Source of the DNA: Candidatus Levyibacteriota bacterium
GTDB taxonomy: Bacteria; Patescibacteriota; Microgenomatia; Levybacterales; UBA12049
Assembly (NCBI GenBank): GCA_903872785.1
Contig: CAIQLZ010000091.1
Span: 1-12,983, forward strand
Direction of reading: 5' to 3'
DNA: 12,983 bases
Shown here: positions 5,851-12,983 of the stretch, piece after piece
Layout of the letters: each line of letters starts with the position of its first letter
How positions within the stretch are numbered: position 1 is the stretch's first letter
Made by a program: the position numbers and the translations under genes
The notes under the pieces: model-generated
Seen by the model: the letters and a program-made list of their open reading frames with translations, nothing else
Database searches by the model: none
Told to the model about the DNA's origin: nothing

Positions 5851-7530
5851 ATGAGATGGCGCTATCCTTTTGTATTTGTAATTTTCATCCTACTGTTTGT
5901 ACTTATCATAAGCCGTTTGTTTTATTGGCAGGTGGTTAAGGCAGAAATGCTCTCCGAATTGGCTAAGTCTCAATACAGCGGTCTTCTAAAAATTCTGCCG
6001 AGAAGGGGCGAAATAAAAACATCCGATGGGTTTCCGATTGCGGCAAATAAAGTTTCTTATCTTTTATTTATTAATCCTACAGTAGTTAAAAATAAAAACC
6101 AAACTGTTAAGGCACTTTCTTCTCTTCTTAATATTGCAGAAGCTTCTGTTGGTGCTCAATTATTGCCGGATCGACTGTGGGTTCCGATCCAGTCAGGTCT
6201 TACCGCTCAAAAAAAGGCAGAGATAGAAAAACTACAGCTTCCGGGAGTAGGATTTGAAGAGCACTACGTGCGTTTTTATCCTGAAGCATCAGCTGCTGCA
6301 AGCCTTGTAGGTTTTGTCGGTAAAGATGAAGAGGGGCAGGATAAGGGTTATGTCGGACTTGAGGGATTTTACGATCGGCTTTTGAAGGGCAAAGAAGGCT
6401 ACTCAACGGAATTTCACGATGCATTAGGGAGGCCAATCATTTCTGAGCAAAATGCCATGATTAATAGTTCGGATGGAGACAGTCTGTGGCTGAGTATAGA
6501 CAGATCTATACAATTTTTAGCCGAACAGAAATTAAAAGATGGTATAAAAAGATATGGAGCATCAGGCGGAATGATTGGCATAATGGATCCGCAAACAGGC
6601 AATATTTTGGCAATGGCTTCTTTGCCGACTTTTTCTCCGGAAAAATATTGGGAATATGACGAAAATTTATACAAAGATCCGTTTATTACAAATACCTATG
6701 AACCGGGATCTACTTTTAAGCCAATAGTTATGGCCAGTGCTTTGGATGCAGGACTAATTACCCCGCAGACAAAATGCAATATTTGTTCGGGACCTGTAAC
6801 AGTCAGCGGGTATGATTTACATACTTGGAATGATAAATATTATAAAGATAGCAATATGCTTGAGGTTATTCAGCATTCGGACAATACGGGTATGGTTTTT
6901 GTTGCTCAAAAACTTGGAGCGGACAGGATGATAAATTATCTCACGAAATTCGGTATAGGAGAATTAACAGAAATAGATTTGCAAGGTGAGATAGCGCCTG
7001 CTTTAAAGACAAGGAGCGCCTGGTATGCTGTTGATTTGGCTACAACTGGTTTTGGTCAGGGGATTTCTATTACTCCAATTGAGCTTTTGACTGCATTTTC
7101 AGCTTTGGCAAACGAAGGAAAGATTATGAAACCCCGTATAGTAACTGCATTTGAAAATTCAAGCGGAGAAGTTTTTAAAATGCCTACGCGGATTAGTAAC
7201 ATTCCTATTTCTGCAAAAACCGCCAAAGTTATGACAGAGATTCTGGTAAATGCTGTTGAAAAAGGAGAAGCTCAGTGGACTAAACTGAAAGGATATCGAA
7301 TTGCGGGAAAAACAGGAACAGCATCTATTCCCGTGAAGGGCCATTATGATCCGAATAGTACGATTGCCTCGTTTATCGGTTTTGCTCCGGCAGAAAAGCC
7401 TAAATTTATAATGTTGGTTATTTTAGAAAAACCAACAGCCTCTATTTATGCAGCAGATACGGCAGCTCCGGTATTTTTTGATATTGCCCACGATTTATTA
7501 AATTACTACGGTATTCCTCCTTCAGAGTGA
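5851..7530 (+). CDS. ftsI: Peptidoglycan D,D-transpeptidase FtsI (class B penicillin-binding protein)
   Basis: This is a membrane-anchored class B PBP that crosslinks peptide stems of new septal peptidoglycan outside the cell. Residues about 5-26 form the membrane anchor. The N-terminal pedestal domain follows, with the family motif RRGEIKTSDGFPIA (about 51-64) and GLEGFYDRLLKGKEG further on. The transpeptidase domain has all three catalytic motifs: STFK (Ser287 nucleophile, Lys290), SDN (Ser343, Asn345) and KTGTA (from Lys487). At 559 residues it is normal for FtsI, with no PASTA domains at the C-terminus. The stop is TGA. An ftsL-like gene precedes it and a murE-like gene follows, as in the dcw cluster. 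A PBP2 (elongation) role is not excluded by motifs alone, but gene order favours FtsI. Confidence 0.93.
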   Translation: MRWRYPFVFVIFILLFVLIISRLFYWQVVKAEMLSELAKSQYSGLLKILPRRGEIKTSDGFPIAANKVSYLLFINPTVVKNKNQTVKALSSLLNIAEASVGAQLLPDRLWVPIQSGLTAQKKAEIEKLQLPGVGFEEHYVRFYPEASAAASLVGFVGKDEEGQDKGYVGLEGFYDRLLKGKEGYSTEFHDALGRPIISEQNAMINSSDGDSLWLSIDRSIQFLAEQKLKDGIKRYGASGGMIGIMDPQTGNILAMASLPTFSPEKYWEYDENLYKDPFITNTYEPGSTFKPIVMASALDAGLITPQTKCNICSGPVTVSGYDLHTWNDKYYKDSNMLEVIQHSDNTGMVFVAQKLGADRMINYLTKFGIGELTEIDLQGEIAPALKTRSAWYAVDLATTGFGQGISITPIELLTAFSALANEGKIMKPRIVTAFENSSGEVFKMPTRISNIPISAKTAKVMTEILVNAVEKGEAQWTKLKGYRIAGKTGTASIPVKGHYDPNSTIASFIGFAPAEKPKFIMLVILEKPTASIYAADTAAPVFFDIAHDLLNYYGIPPSE

Positions 7531-7560
7531 CCCGAACTGGAGATGGAGAATAAGAAGAGG

Positions 7561-7566
7561 TATAAT
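7561..7566 (+). promoter_or_regulatory. -10 promoter candidate before murE-like gene
   Basis: A perfect TATAAT ends 8 bases before the ATG at 7575, predicting transcription from within about two bases of the start codon (leaderless). No convincing -35 is visible. The 44-base gap after ftsI, against 1-4 bases elsewhere in the cluster, agrees with an internal promoter. Confidence 0.4.
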
Positions 7567-7574
7567 ATAAAGCA

Positions 7575-8750
7575 ATGTGGCAGAAAACAAAGAATCTTTA
7601 TCATCTTGTGCGGGCGTTTGGTGCAAATATCTGGTTTAGGTTTCCCTGGAAAGGAATGATTGTGATTGGGGTAACCGGAACTGACGGAAAGACAACCACT
7701 TCCAGCCTGATATATCATATTCTAAATAGCGCCGGGAAAAAAGCTGCTCTGGTAACGAGTATTTCTGCTGTAATAAATGGGAAAGCTTATGATATTGGTT
7801 TTCATGTTACGACCCCAAGGATATTTGCCTTAAGATCTTATATTAAGAAAGCTAAGCATTTGGGGGCAAAATACTTTGTTTTGGAGGTTACTTCTCACGC
7901 TTTGGATCAAAATAGGGCATTTGCTATTCCTTTTGAAGTTGGGGTGCTGACGAATATTACCCATGAACACTTGGATTATCATAAAACTTACGAAAATTAC
8001 GTAAAAACAAAAGCGATACTTCTCAAAATAAGTAAAATTGCCATCGTAAACAAAGATGATCAATCATACAGATTAATTTCCAATTTCAAATTTTTAAGAA
8101 CAAAGTTAATAACGTATGGATTGAAAAATAATTCCGATGTAAATCCCGGCAATTTTCCTTTTAAAACAACATTAATCGGGGAGTTTAATAGATATAATGT
8201 TCTGGCTGCCATAAGTGCCTGTAGGGCATTGGGAATAGGGGATAGGGCAATTGCGGAAGGGATTGAAAGCTTTGTGCCTCCAACAGGCAGGGCAGACATA
8301 GTTTTCAAAAAAGATTTTACGGTAATGATTGATTTTGCTCACACGCCAAATTCAATTGAGCAGATTCTTAAATCTGTCAGGCCAATTGTCCGGGGCAAAA
8401 TCATTCACGTATTCGGATCAGCCGGATTAAGGGATGAGGCAAAACGTCCGGTAATGGGAAAAAACTCTGCGCAGTACGCAGATATTCTAATTTTAACTGC
8501 AGAGGATCCCCGTTCGGAATCAGTAGACCAAATTAACAGGCAGATTGAATCGGGGATTATTAACAAAAAAATAAAAATATTGAAAATTTCAGACCGGAAA
8601 GAAGCGATTGAAAAGGCAATTAAAATGGCAAAAAAAGGAGATTTTGTCCTAATTACGGGAAAATCTCATGAAAAATCCATGAATTATGGCCACGGGGAAG
8701 TTTCATGGGATGAATACGCAGTAACCAGGGAGGCGCTTGAAAATAAATAA
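7575..8750 (+). CDS. murE: MurE-type Mur ligase lacking the N-terminal domain
   Basis: This is an ATP-dependent Mur ligase, most like MurE, which adds the third amino acid (meso-DAP or L-Lys) to UDP-MurNAc-L-Ala-D-Glu in the cytoplasm. Motifs in order: ATP loop GTDGKTTT (about 35-42); HVTTPR (about 77-82); EVTSHALDQNR (about 104-114); TNITHEHLDYH (about 126-136) followed by K146, matching the carbamylated lysine; DFAHTPNSIEQ; VFGSAGLRDEAKRPVMG; and GKSHEKSMNYG near the end. At 391 residues it is about 100 shorter than usual. Only about 30 residues precede the ATP loop, so the UDP-binding first domain is missing. The substrate motif DNPR of DAP-adding MurE reads EDPR (E310-R313), leaving the amino acid specificity open. 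Another Mur-like role is possible, but the dcw position favours MurE. Confidence 0.82.
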   Translation: MWQKTKNLYHLVRAFGANIWFRFPWKGMIVIGVTGTDGKTTTSSLIYHILNSAGKKAALVTSISAVINGKAYDIGFHVTTPRIFALRSYIKKAKHLGAKYFVLEVTSHALDQNRAFAIPFEVGVLTNITHEHLDYHKTYENYVKTKAILLKISKIAIVNKDDQSYRLISNFKFLRTKLITYGLKNNSDVNPGNFPFKTTLIGEFNRYNVLAAISACRALGIGDRAIAEGIESFVPPTGRADIVFKKDFTVMIDFAHTPNSIEQILKSVRPIVRGKIIHVFGSAGLRDEAKRPVMGKNSAQYADILILTAEDPRSESVDQINRQIESGIINKKIKILKISDRKEAIEKAIKMAKKGDFVLITGKSHEKSMNYGHGEVSWDEYAVTREALENK

Positions 8751-8759
8751 AAGGATAAT

Positions 8760-10118
8760 ATGAATAAAATAAAATCCATCCATTTCGTAGGCATAAAAGG
8801 AGTCGGAATGACACCTTTGGCTATTATTGCAAAAGAAGCGGGTATAAATGTTTCCGGATCAGATATTGCAGATGAATTTATTACAGATATTGTTCTTAAA
8901 AAAGCCGGAATAGTGCCAAAAATTGGATTTGCTGGAAGCAATGTCGGAAATGTTGATTTAGTAATTACAACCGGAGCTCACGGAGGATTCAATAATGTTG
9001 AAGTTGTTGAAGCAAAAAGTAAAAAAATAAAAGTAATAGCTCAGGGAGAAGCTGTAGGGGTTTTTATGAATGGCGGGATTTTCGGGAGAAAATTTACAGG
9101 AATTTCCGTGACAGGAACTCATGGCAAGACTACCGTAAGCGCAATGATTGCAACTTTACTGAAAATAAACGATCTTGACCCCTCCTATCTTATCGGCACA
9201 GCAAATGCAGTTTCATTGGGTGCGCCGGGACACTATGGGAAGGGAGACTATTTTGTGGCCGAAGCAGATGAGTATATGACAGAGCCGAGTTATGACAGAA
9301 CAATCAAACATATGTGGCAACATCCAAAAATTGCAGTAATTACCAATATTGAATTTGATCATCCTGATGTATACGGTTCTTTGAATGAAGTAAGGAACGA
9401 ATTTCTGGCTTTCGCCAATCAATTGCCAAAAAACGGAGTTTTAATTGTTTGCGGTGATGATCCGGAAGTAAAAAAATTACTGAGCGAGTTTAAGGGTAGG
9501 AAAATAACTTATGGTGTTTTATCTGGCAATGATTTTATTGTTTCAGATGTCCTTAACAACATAGAACTTTCTATTTTTGGAGATCATAACCGTTTGAATG
9601 CGTTAGCTTCTTTTGTTGTCGGGCAGGAAATCGGTTTGTCCCAAGAACAGATAGAAAAAGGCTTAAGACAATTTAAAGGTTCGAAAAGACGATCTGAGTT
9701 TATCGGTACACTTTCCTCAGGAGCTTTAATTTTTGATGACTACGCGCATCATCCTACAGAAATTCAAAAAACCTTAAAAGCTTTTAGAGAAAAATTTCCG
9801 GATTCGAAAATAATTTGTGTTTTCCAACCGCATACTTATTCCAGAACAAAATCTTTGTTCGAACAATTTAGTAATTCATTTAAAGACGTTGACACTGTTG
9901 TTTTGACTAATATATACTCTTCTTTGCGCGAGAAGTCCGATCCAACAGTCTCAATGGAAGATCTGACCATGAAAATTGGGAAGAAGTCTCTGTTTATACC
10001 GGAGCTAAAAGATGTTATAAAATACATTAACAGTCAAAGTTACGGAAAAGATGTTGTCATTATCACTATGGGAGCGGGAGACGTCTACAAGATAAATCCG
10101 GAATTAATTAAGAAATAA
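8760..10118 (+). CDS. murC: UDP-N-acetylmuramate--L-alanine ligase (MurC), with Mpl-like features
   Basis: MurC joins L-alanine to UDP-MurNAc, the first peptide-stem step, in the cytoplasm. The N-terminal Rossmann-like domain begins HFVGIKGVGMTPLA. The ATP loop is GTHGKTT (about 119-125). The middle domain has EADEY (about 168-172) and NIEFDHPDVY (about 196-205); the C-terminal domain has GDHNRLNALA, DDYAHHPTEI and FQPHTYSRTKSLFEQF. The C-terminal motifs are MurC-type. EADEY and the EFDH stretch resemble Mpl (the murein-peptide recycling ligase) more than the usual MurC EADES and EADH. At 452 residues it is nearer Mpl length than E. coli MurC. With murE and murA alongside, de novo MurC is the best call. 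The ATG is 9 bases after the murE-like stop, with a weak AAGGA four bases before it. Confidence 0.87.
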   Translation: MNKIKSIHFVGIKGVGMTPLAIIAKEAGINVSGSDIADEFITDIVLKKAGIVPKIGFAGSNVGNVDLVITTGAHGGFNNVEVVEAKSKKIKVIAQGEAVGVFMNGGIFGRKFTGISVTGTHGKTTVSAMIATLLKINDLDPSYLIGTANAVSLGAPGHYGKGDYFVAEADEYMTEPSYDRTIKHMWQHPKIAVITNIEFDHPDVYGSLNEVRNEFLAFANQLPKNGVLIVCGDDPEVKKLLSEFKGRKITYGVLSGNDFIVSDVLNNIELSIFGDHNRLNALASFVVGQEIGLSQEQIEKGLRQFKGSKRRSEFIGTLSSGALIFDDYAHHPTEIQKTLKAFREKFPDSKIICVFQPHTYSRTKSLFEQFSNSFKDVDTVVLTNIYSSLREKSDPTVSMEDLTMKIGKKSLFIPELKDVIKYINSQSYGKDVVIITMGAGDVYKINPELIKK

Positions 10119-10119
10119 T

Positions 10120-11460
10120 ATGGAAAAAATAATTGTAAACGGAGGAAAAAAACTAAAAGGAAGAACTTATGTGTCCGGCGCAAAAAATGTTGCTCTGAAG
10201 GCAATGGTTGCCGCTTGCTTAACAAGTGAAGAGGTTGTTATAAGAAATGTTCCGCTGATTTCGGATTTTATGGTAATGGCGGAAATTATCAAGGAGTTGG
10301 GAGGAGAGGTAAAAATCATTGACCATGTAGCTTACGTCCATATGAAAAATTTTAAAAAAGAAAAAATATCCTTGGAAGAAGCGGCCAAGATCAGGGCATC
10401 AGCCATGTTTTTGTCTCCCCTTCTGGCCCGCATGGGCAAAGCAATTATTCCGAATCCCGGAGGATGCCGGATTGGTGCGCGTCCGATCGACAGAACCATA
10501 AAAGGGCTTGAGAAAATGGGATATTCGGTTTCTTACATGAGCAATGACGGATTTTTTTATCTTAAGAAAAACAACAATTTAAAAAAAGATGAAATTGTTT
10601 ATAAATTTGAAAAGAGTACTCATACAGGTACGGAAACACTTTTAATGGTTGCAGCACTTTTAGATGGTACGAAAACAACACTTGAAAATTCGGGAGCCGA
10701 ACCGGAAATAGATGAACTTATAAATCTTTTAAATCAAATGGGAGGAAAAATTTTAAGAACAGGAGAGCGGACAATAGTTGTTCAGGGAGTTGAGAAGCTA
10801 AACGGAACAGAATTTACCATCGGTCCCGACAGAAATGAAATTGTCACCTTGGCAATTGCGGCCATTATTACAAAAGGAGATGTTTTAATTATTGGAGCAC
10901 AAAATGTTGACCTTTCTCCGTTTATTCAAAGGTTAGAATTAGCAGGGGCAGGAGTGGAGAGAAAAGGACAGGGAGTAAGATTTTTTTATAAAGGAGAACT
11001 AACAAGCGTTGATGTGCAGACTTCTGTCTATCCGGGATTCATGACTGATTGGCAGGGTCCGTGGGCGATTTTAATGACTCAGGCAAAAGGAGAAGCAGTA
11101 ATTCATGAAACCGTTTACGAAAACAGATTCGGATACGTTGAAGAACTAAAAAAAATGGGAGCAAATATAACACAGTTTAATCCTGAGATTAAAAATCCGG
11201 AAAAAGTTTATAATTTTAATCTGTCCGACAATAATCCTGCCTATTTCCATGCGATCAGAATAAAAGATCTGACTCCTCTGCATAATGCTGTAGTTGAAGT
11301 TTCAGATTTAAGAGCCGGGGCAACTTTAGTATTGGCAGCGTTATCTGCAAAAGGCGAAAGCGTAATTTTTGGAATAGAACATTTGGACAGAGGATACGAA
11401 AAATTGGAGGAACGTCTTGGGTCATTGGGTGCGGACATAAAAAGAGCTAAGGGAGAATAA
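10120..11460 (+). CDS. murA: UDP-N-acetylglucosamine 1-carboxyvinyltransferase MurA
   Basis: MurA transfers enolpyruvate from PEP to UDP-GlcNAc, the committed step of peptidoglycan synthesis. The two-domain EPT fold is clear. SGAKN (Lys22, Asn23) near the N-terminus binds substrate. The active-site loop NPGGCRIGARPID holds the catalytic Cys116 and Arg121. TDWQ (Asp310), YENRF (334-337 region) and SDLRAGA (Arg398) complete the site. Because the loop residue is Cys and not Asp, the protein is of the type normally alkylated by fosfomycin. Departures from consensus include ALK after SGAKNV where ALP is usual, and Thr126 where a His is common after RPxD. At 446 residues it is slightly longer than the usual 420. 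The ATG comes one base after the murC stop with no Shine-Dalgarno site, so translation is probably coupled. Confidence 0.95.
   Translation: MEKIIVNGGKKLKGRTYVSGAKNVALKAMVAACLTSEEVVIRNVPLISDFMVMAEIIKELGGEVKIIDHVAYVHMKNFKKEKISLEEAAKIRASAMFLSPLLARMGKAIIPNPGGCRIGARPIDRTIKGLEKMGYSVSYMSNDGFFYLKKNNNLKKDEIVYKFEKSTHTGTETLLMVAALLDGTKTTLENSGAEPEIDELINLLNQMGGKILRTGERTIVVQGVEKLNGTEFTIGPDRNEIVTLAIAAIITKGDVLIIGAQNVDLSPFIQRLELAGAGVERKGQGVRFFYKGELTSVDVQTSVYPGFMTDWQGPWAILMTQAKGEAVIHETVYENRFGYVEELKKMGANITQFNPEIKNPEKVYNFNLSDNNPAYFHAIRIKDLTPLHNAVVEVSDLRAGATLVLAALSAKGESVIFGIEHLDRGYEKLEERLGSLGADIKRAKGE
11449..11455 (+). promoter_or_regulatory. Ribosome binding site of the nucleotidyltransferase-like gene
   Basis: AAGGGAG at the end of murA ends 8 bases before the ATG at 11464. 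It is the clearest Shine-Dalgarno sequence in the cluster and confirms this start. Confidence 0.6.
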
Positions 11461-11463
11461 ATT

Positions 11464-12723
11464 ATGCAAGCAGTAATTTTAGCAGCAGGAGAATCATCTA
11501 GATTTTATCCGTTCAATGATTTACATAAATCAATGGTTAAAATCATGGGAAAAACTATTTTGGAACATACATTAATGTCAGTAAAAAATTCCGGAATAAA
11601 GAATGTAATTATTATTGTTACTAGCGATAGGAAGATAAAAGATTTATTCGGAAATGGTAAAAAATTAGGATTAGATATCCAATATGTTGTTCAGGCAAAA
11701 GCAACCGGAATGGGAGATGCATTACTGCTTGCGCAAAAATATATTAAATCGGATTTTTTTCTTCTTCATTCTTATCATGCAGATTTTCATAAATTCAAAG
11801 ATTTATTGTTAGGCAGAAAGATTAATAATACGGATATAGTTTTACTGGCAAAAAAAATAACTGACCCTCTTTTATTACAAAAAATGGGGGTTTTAAAAAT
11901 AGAGGGAGAAAAAGTAGTTGAGATTGTCGAAAAGCCCCTAAAAGGAACTGAACCTTCTGACCTGGGAGTAATTGGAATTTATCTTTTAAATAAAGCATTT
12001 GTAGAAAATCTTAAAAAAATATCAAAAGAACATTATAATTTTGAGAAATCAATTTCGTACTTTGCAAAAAAAGCAGATATTAAATTTGCAGTTACAGGTA
12101 TTAACAATGTTTCCTTGAAATATCCGTGGGACATTTTGTCTTTCAAGGATCATTTATTTTCTCTTCTTAAAAAATATACTGCCAAATCAGCCAGTGTTGC
12201 CGTATCCTCCCAGATTTCAGGCGAAGTTTATCTGGATGAAGGCGCAAAAATAATGGAAAACGCAACAATTAAAGGTCCGTGTTACATAGGTAAAAATGCG
12301 TATGTGGGCAATAATTCTATTCTAAGGCAGGGAGTTGACTTGGAAGAAAATTCAGTTATCGGCGCAAACATGGAGTTTAAAAATACTTTGCTGATGGAAA
12401 ACTCCAAAGTGCATTCCGGTTTTATCGGCGATTCAGTAATCGGAAAAAATTGCCGGATCGGAGCAGGATTTGCTACTGCCAATGTCCGGTTGGACAGGAC
12501 AACGGTTAAAACTGCAGTTAAGAATGAGAAAATTGACACGGGGCAGAAAAGTTTGGGAGCAATGATTGGAGATGATACGCGGATTGGCATAAAATCTTCC
12601 TCAATGCCGGGTGTAATTATCGGAAAGAGAGTAGTAATCGGCTCTAATACAACTGTTGCAGAAAATGTTCCGGATGATACAAAATATTATACTAAATTTC
12701 AGGGGGTAGTCGTTAAGAAATGA
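11464..12723 (+). CDS. GlmU-like sugar nucleotidyltransferase / left-handed beta-helix protein
   Basis: The 419-residue protein joins a sugar-phosphate nucleotidyltransferase fold (about 1-235) to a hexapeptide-repeat beta-helix (about 240-415), the GlmU layout. The N-terminus AVILAAGESSRFYPF is a variant of the LAAGxGTRMxP loop, and EKPLKGTEPSDLGVIGIYLL fits the family. The beta-helix shows repeats such as IKGPCYIGKNAYVG, SVIGKNCRIGAG and MIGDDTRIG. In GlmU the two domains acetylate glucosamine-1-P and couple it to UTP to make UDP-GlcNAc, the substrate of MurA, encoded just upstream. However, the metal-binding Asp of the usual GD motif is not evident (LLHSYHAD near 100-107), nor is the Asp normally before the PWD stretch (SLKYPWD near 213-219). 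Activity is therefore uncertain; a different nucleotide sugar or a non-catalytic role is possible. The TGA stop overlaps the next gene as ATGA. Confidence 0.75.
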   Translation: MQAVILAAGESSRFYPFNDLHKSMVKIMGKTILEHTLMSVKNSGIKNVIIIVTSDRKIKDLFGNGKKLGLDIQYVVQAKATGMGDALLLAQKYIKSDFFLLHSYHADFHKFKDLLLGRKINNTDIVLLAKKITDPLLLQKMGVLKIEGEKVVEIVEKPLKGTEPSDLGVIGIYLLNKAFVENLKKISKEHYNFEKSISYFAKKADIKFAVTGINNVSLKYPWDILSFKDHLFSLLKKYTAKSASVAVSSQISGEVYLDEGAKIMENATIKGPCYIGKNAYVGNNSILRQGVDLEENSVIGANMEFKNTLLMENSKVHSGFIGDSVIGKNCRIGAGFATANVRLDRTTVKTAVKNEKIDTGQKSLGAMIGDDTRIGIKSSSMPGVIIGKRVVIGSNTTVAENVPDDTKYYTKFQGVVVKK

Positions 12724-12983
12724 ATAAGCAAAAATTCGTACTCTTTGACATCGATTTTACATTATTTGATACTCAAACTTTTAAAGATTCTAAGTTAACA
12801 AAGTATACTTCTTACGGGGAGGTAATTTCAGTTTTAGAAAATCTGTCTAAAATTGCTGAATTAGGGATATTTTCCAAAGGAGAATCTGAATTTCAGAAAA
12901 CCAAACTTGAAAAAACCGGAATGGCAAAATTTTTTAAAGAAGAAAATGTCCATATTTTTATTGATAAGGATGTTAATTTGATA
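12720..12983 (+). CDS. HAD-superfamily hydrolase, N-terminal part (cut by window end)
   Basis: The first 88 codons of an open reading frame begin at the ATG overlapping the upstream TGA stop and run in frame to the last base of the window. FVLFDIDFTLFDT (about residues 6-18) is HAD motif I, with both aspartates of DxDxT. GIFSKGE (about 49-55) fits motif II, with its Ser after a hydrophobic strand. The spacing between them is too short for a large C1 cap. HAD proteins of this sort are phosphatases or related phosphotransferases; the substrate cannot be told from this fragment. The overlap suggests it is cotranscribed with the GlmU-like gene, so a sugar-phosphate substrate is conceivable but unproven. 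Confidence 0.72.
   Translation, partial: MNKQKFVLFDIDFTLFDTQTFKDSKLTKYTSYGEVISVLENLSKIAELGIFSKGESEFQKTKLEKTGMAKFFKEENVHIFIDKDVNLI

Noticed and set aside
7528..7530. Possible TGA recoding to glycine, as in some CPR lineages
   Set aside because: Reading through the ftsI TGA would run into the murE gene in another frame, and mraZ and the GlmU-like gene also end at TGA exactly at ATGA junctions, so TGA acts as a stop.
12282..12590. 102-codon minus-strand frame inside the beta-helix gene
   Set aside because: It mirrors the repetitive hexapeptide coding sequence; shadow frames are expected there.
1..12983. CRISPR arrays, tRNA or rRNA genes, insertion sequences
   Set aside because: No repeat-spacer pattern, no tRNA-like or rRNA-like segment and no transposase or terminal inverted repeats were seen; nearly all of the window is accounted for by protein genes.

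Overview
The window is a compact, AT-rich bacterial stretch with small gaps, frequent 1-4 base gene overlaps, weak or absent Shine-Dalgarno sites and standard stop codons (TAA, TAG and TGA all end genes, so TGA is not recoded). Protein style points to the Candidate Phyla Radiation (Patescibacteria), probably Microgenomates-like: a short RecO, an archaeal/eukaryal-style dimeric GlyRS, a trimmed MurE-type ligase and a diverged GlmU-like protein. This placement is inferred from protein style, not from a marker gene such as 16S rRNA.

Left part (1-3532): a short recO and glyS run rightward. They converge on a purF-type amidophosphoribosyltransferase on the minus strand whose stop codon overlaps the glyS stop. 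A divergent promoter region (about 3532-3613) then separates purF from a small membrane-anchored protein with an extracytoplasmic domain and a CxxxC pair (3625-4086).

Right part (4141-12983): a division and cell-wall (dcw) cluster on the plus strand. It starts with a promoter set inside five AAGTGG(T/G) boxes in strict 10-bp phase, the expected autoregulatory target of MraZ. The order is mraZ, rsmH, ftsL-like, ftsI (class B PBP), murE-like ligase, murC-like ligase, murA, a nucleotidyltransferase/left-handed beta-helix protein, and the start of a HAD-family hydrolase cut by the window end. Start and stop codons overlap or nearly touch at several junctions. Extra promoter-like -10 elements lie just before ftsI and murE. 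mraY, murF, murD, ftsW, murG and ftsZ are absent from this stretch, so the cluster is reduced or split.

Together the cluster covers precursor synthesis (MurA, MurC, the MurE-like ligase, possibly the GlmU-like protein), septal crosslinking (FtsI with an FtsL-like partner) and control (MraZ). The most notable points are the phased MraZ operator, predicted leaderless or near-leaderless starts, a PurF in which a His replaces one Fe-S cysteine, a MurC with Mpl-like central motifs, a MurE-type ligase without its UDP-binding domain, and a nucleotidyltransferase fold that seems to have lost its metal-binding aspartates. I see no wholly new multi-gene system.
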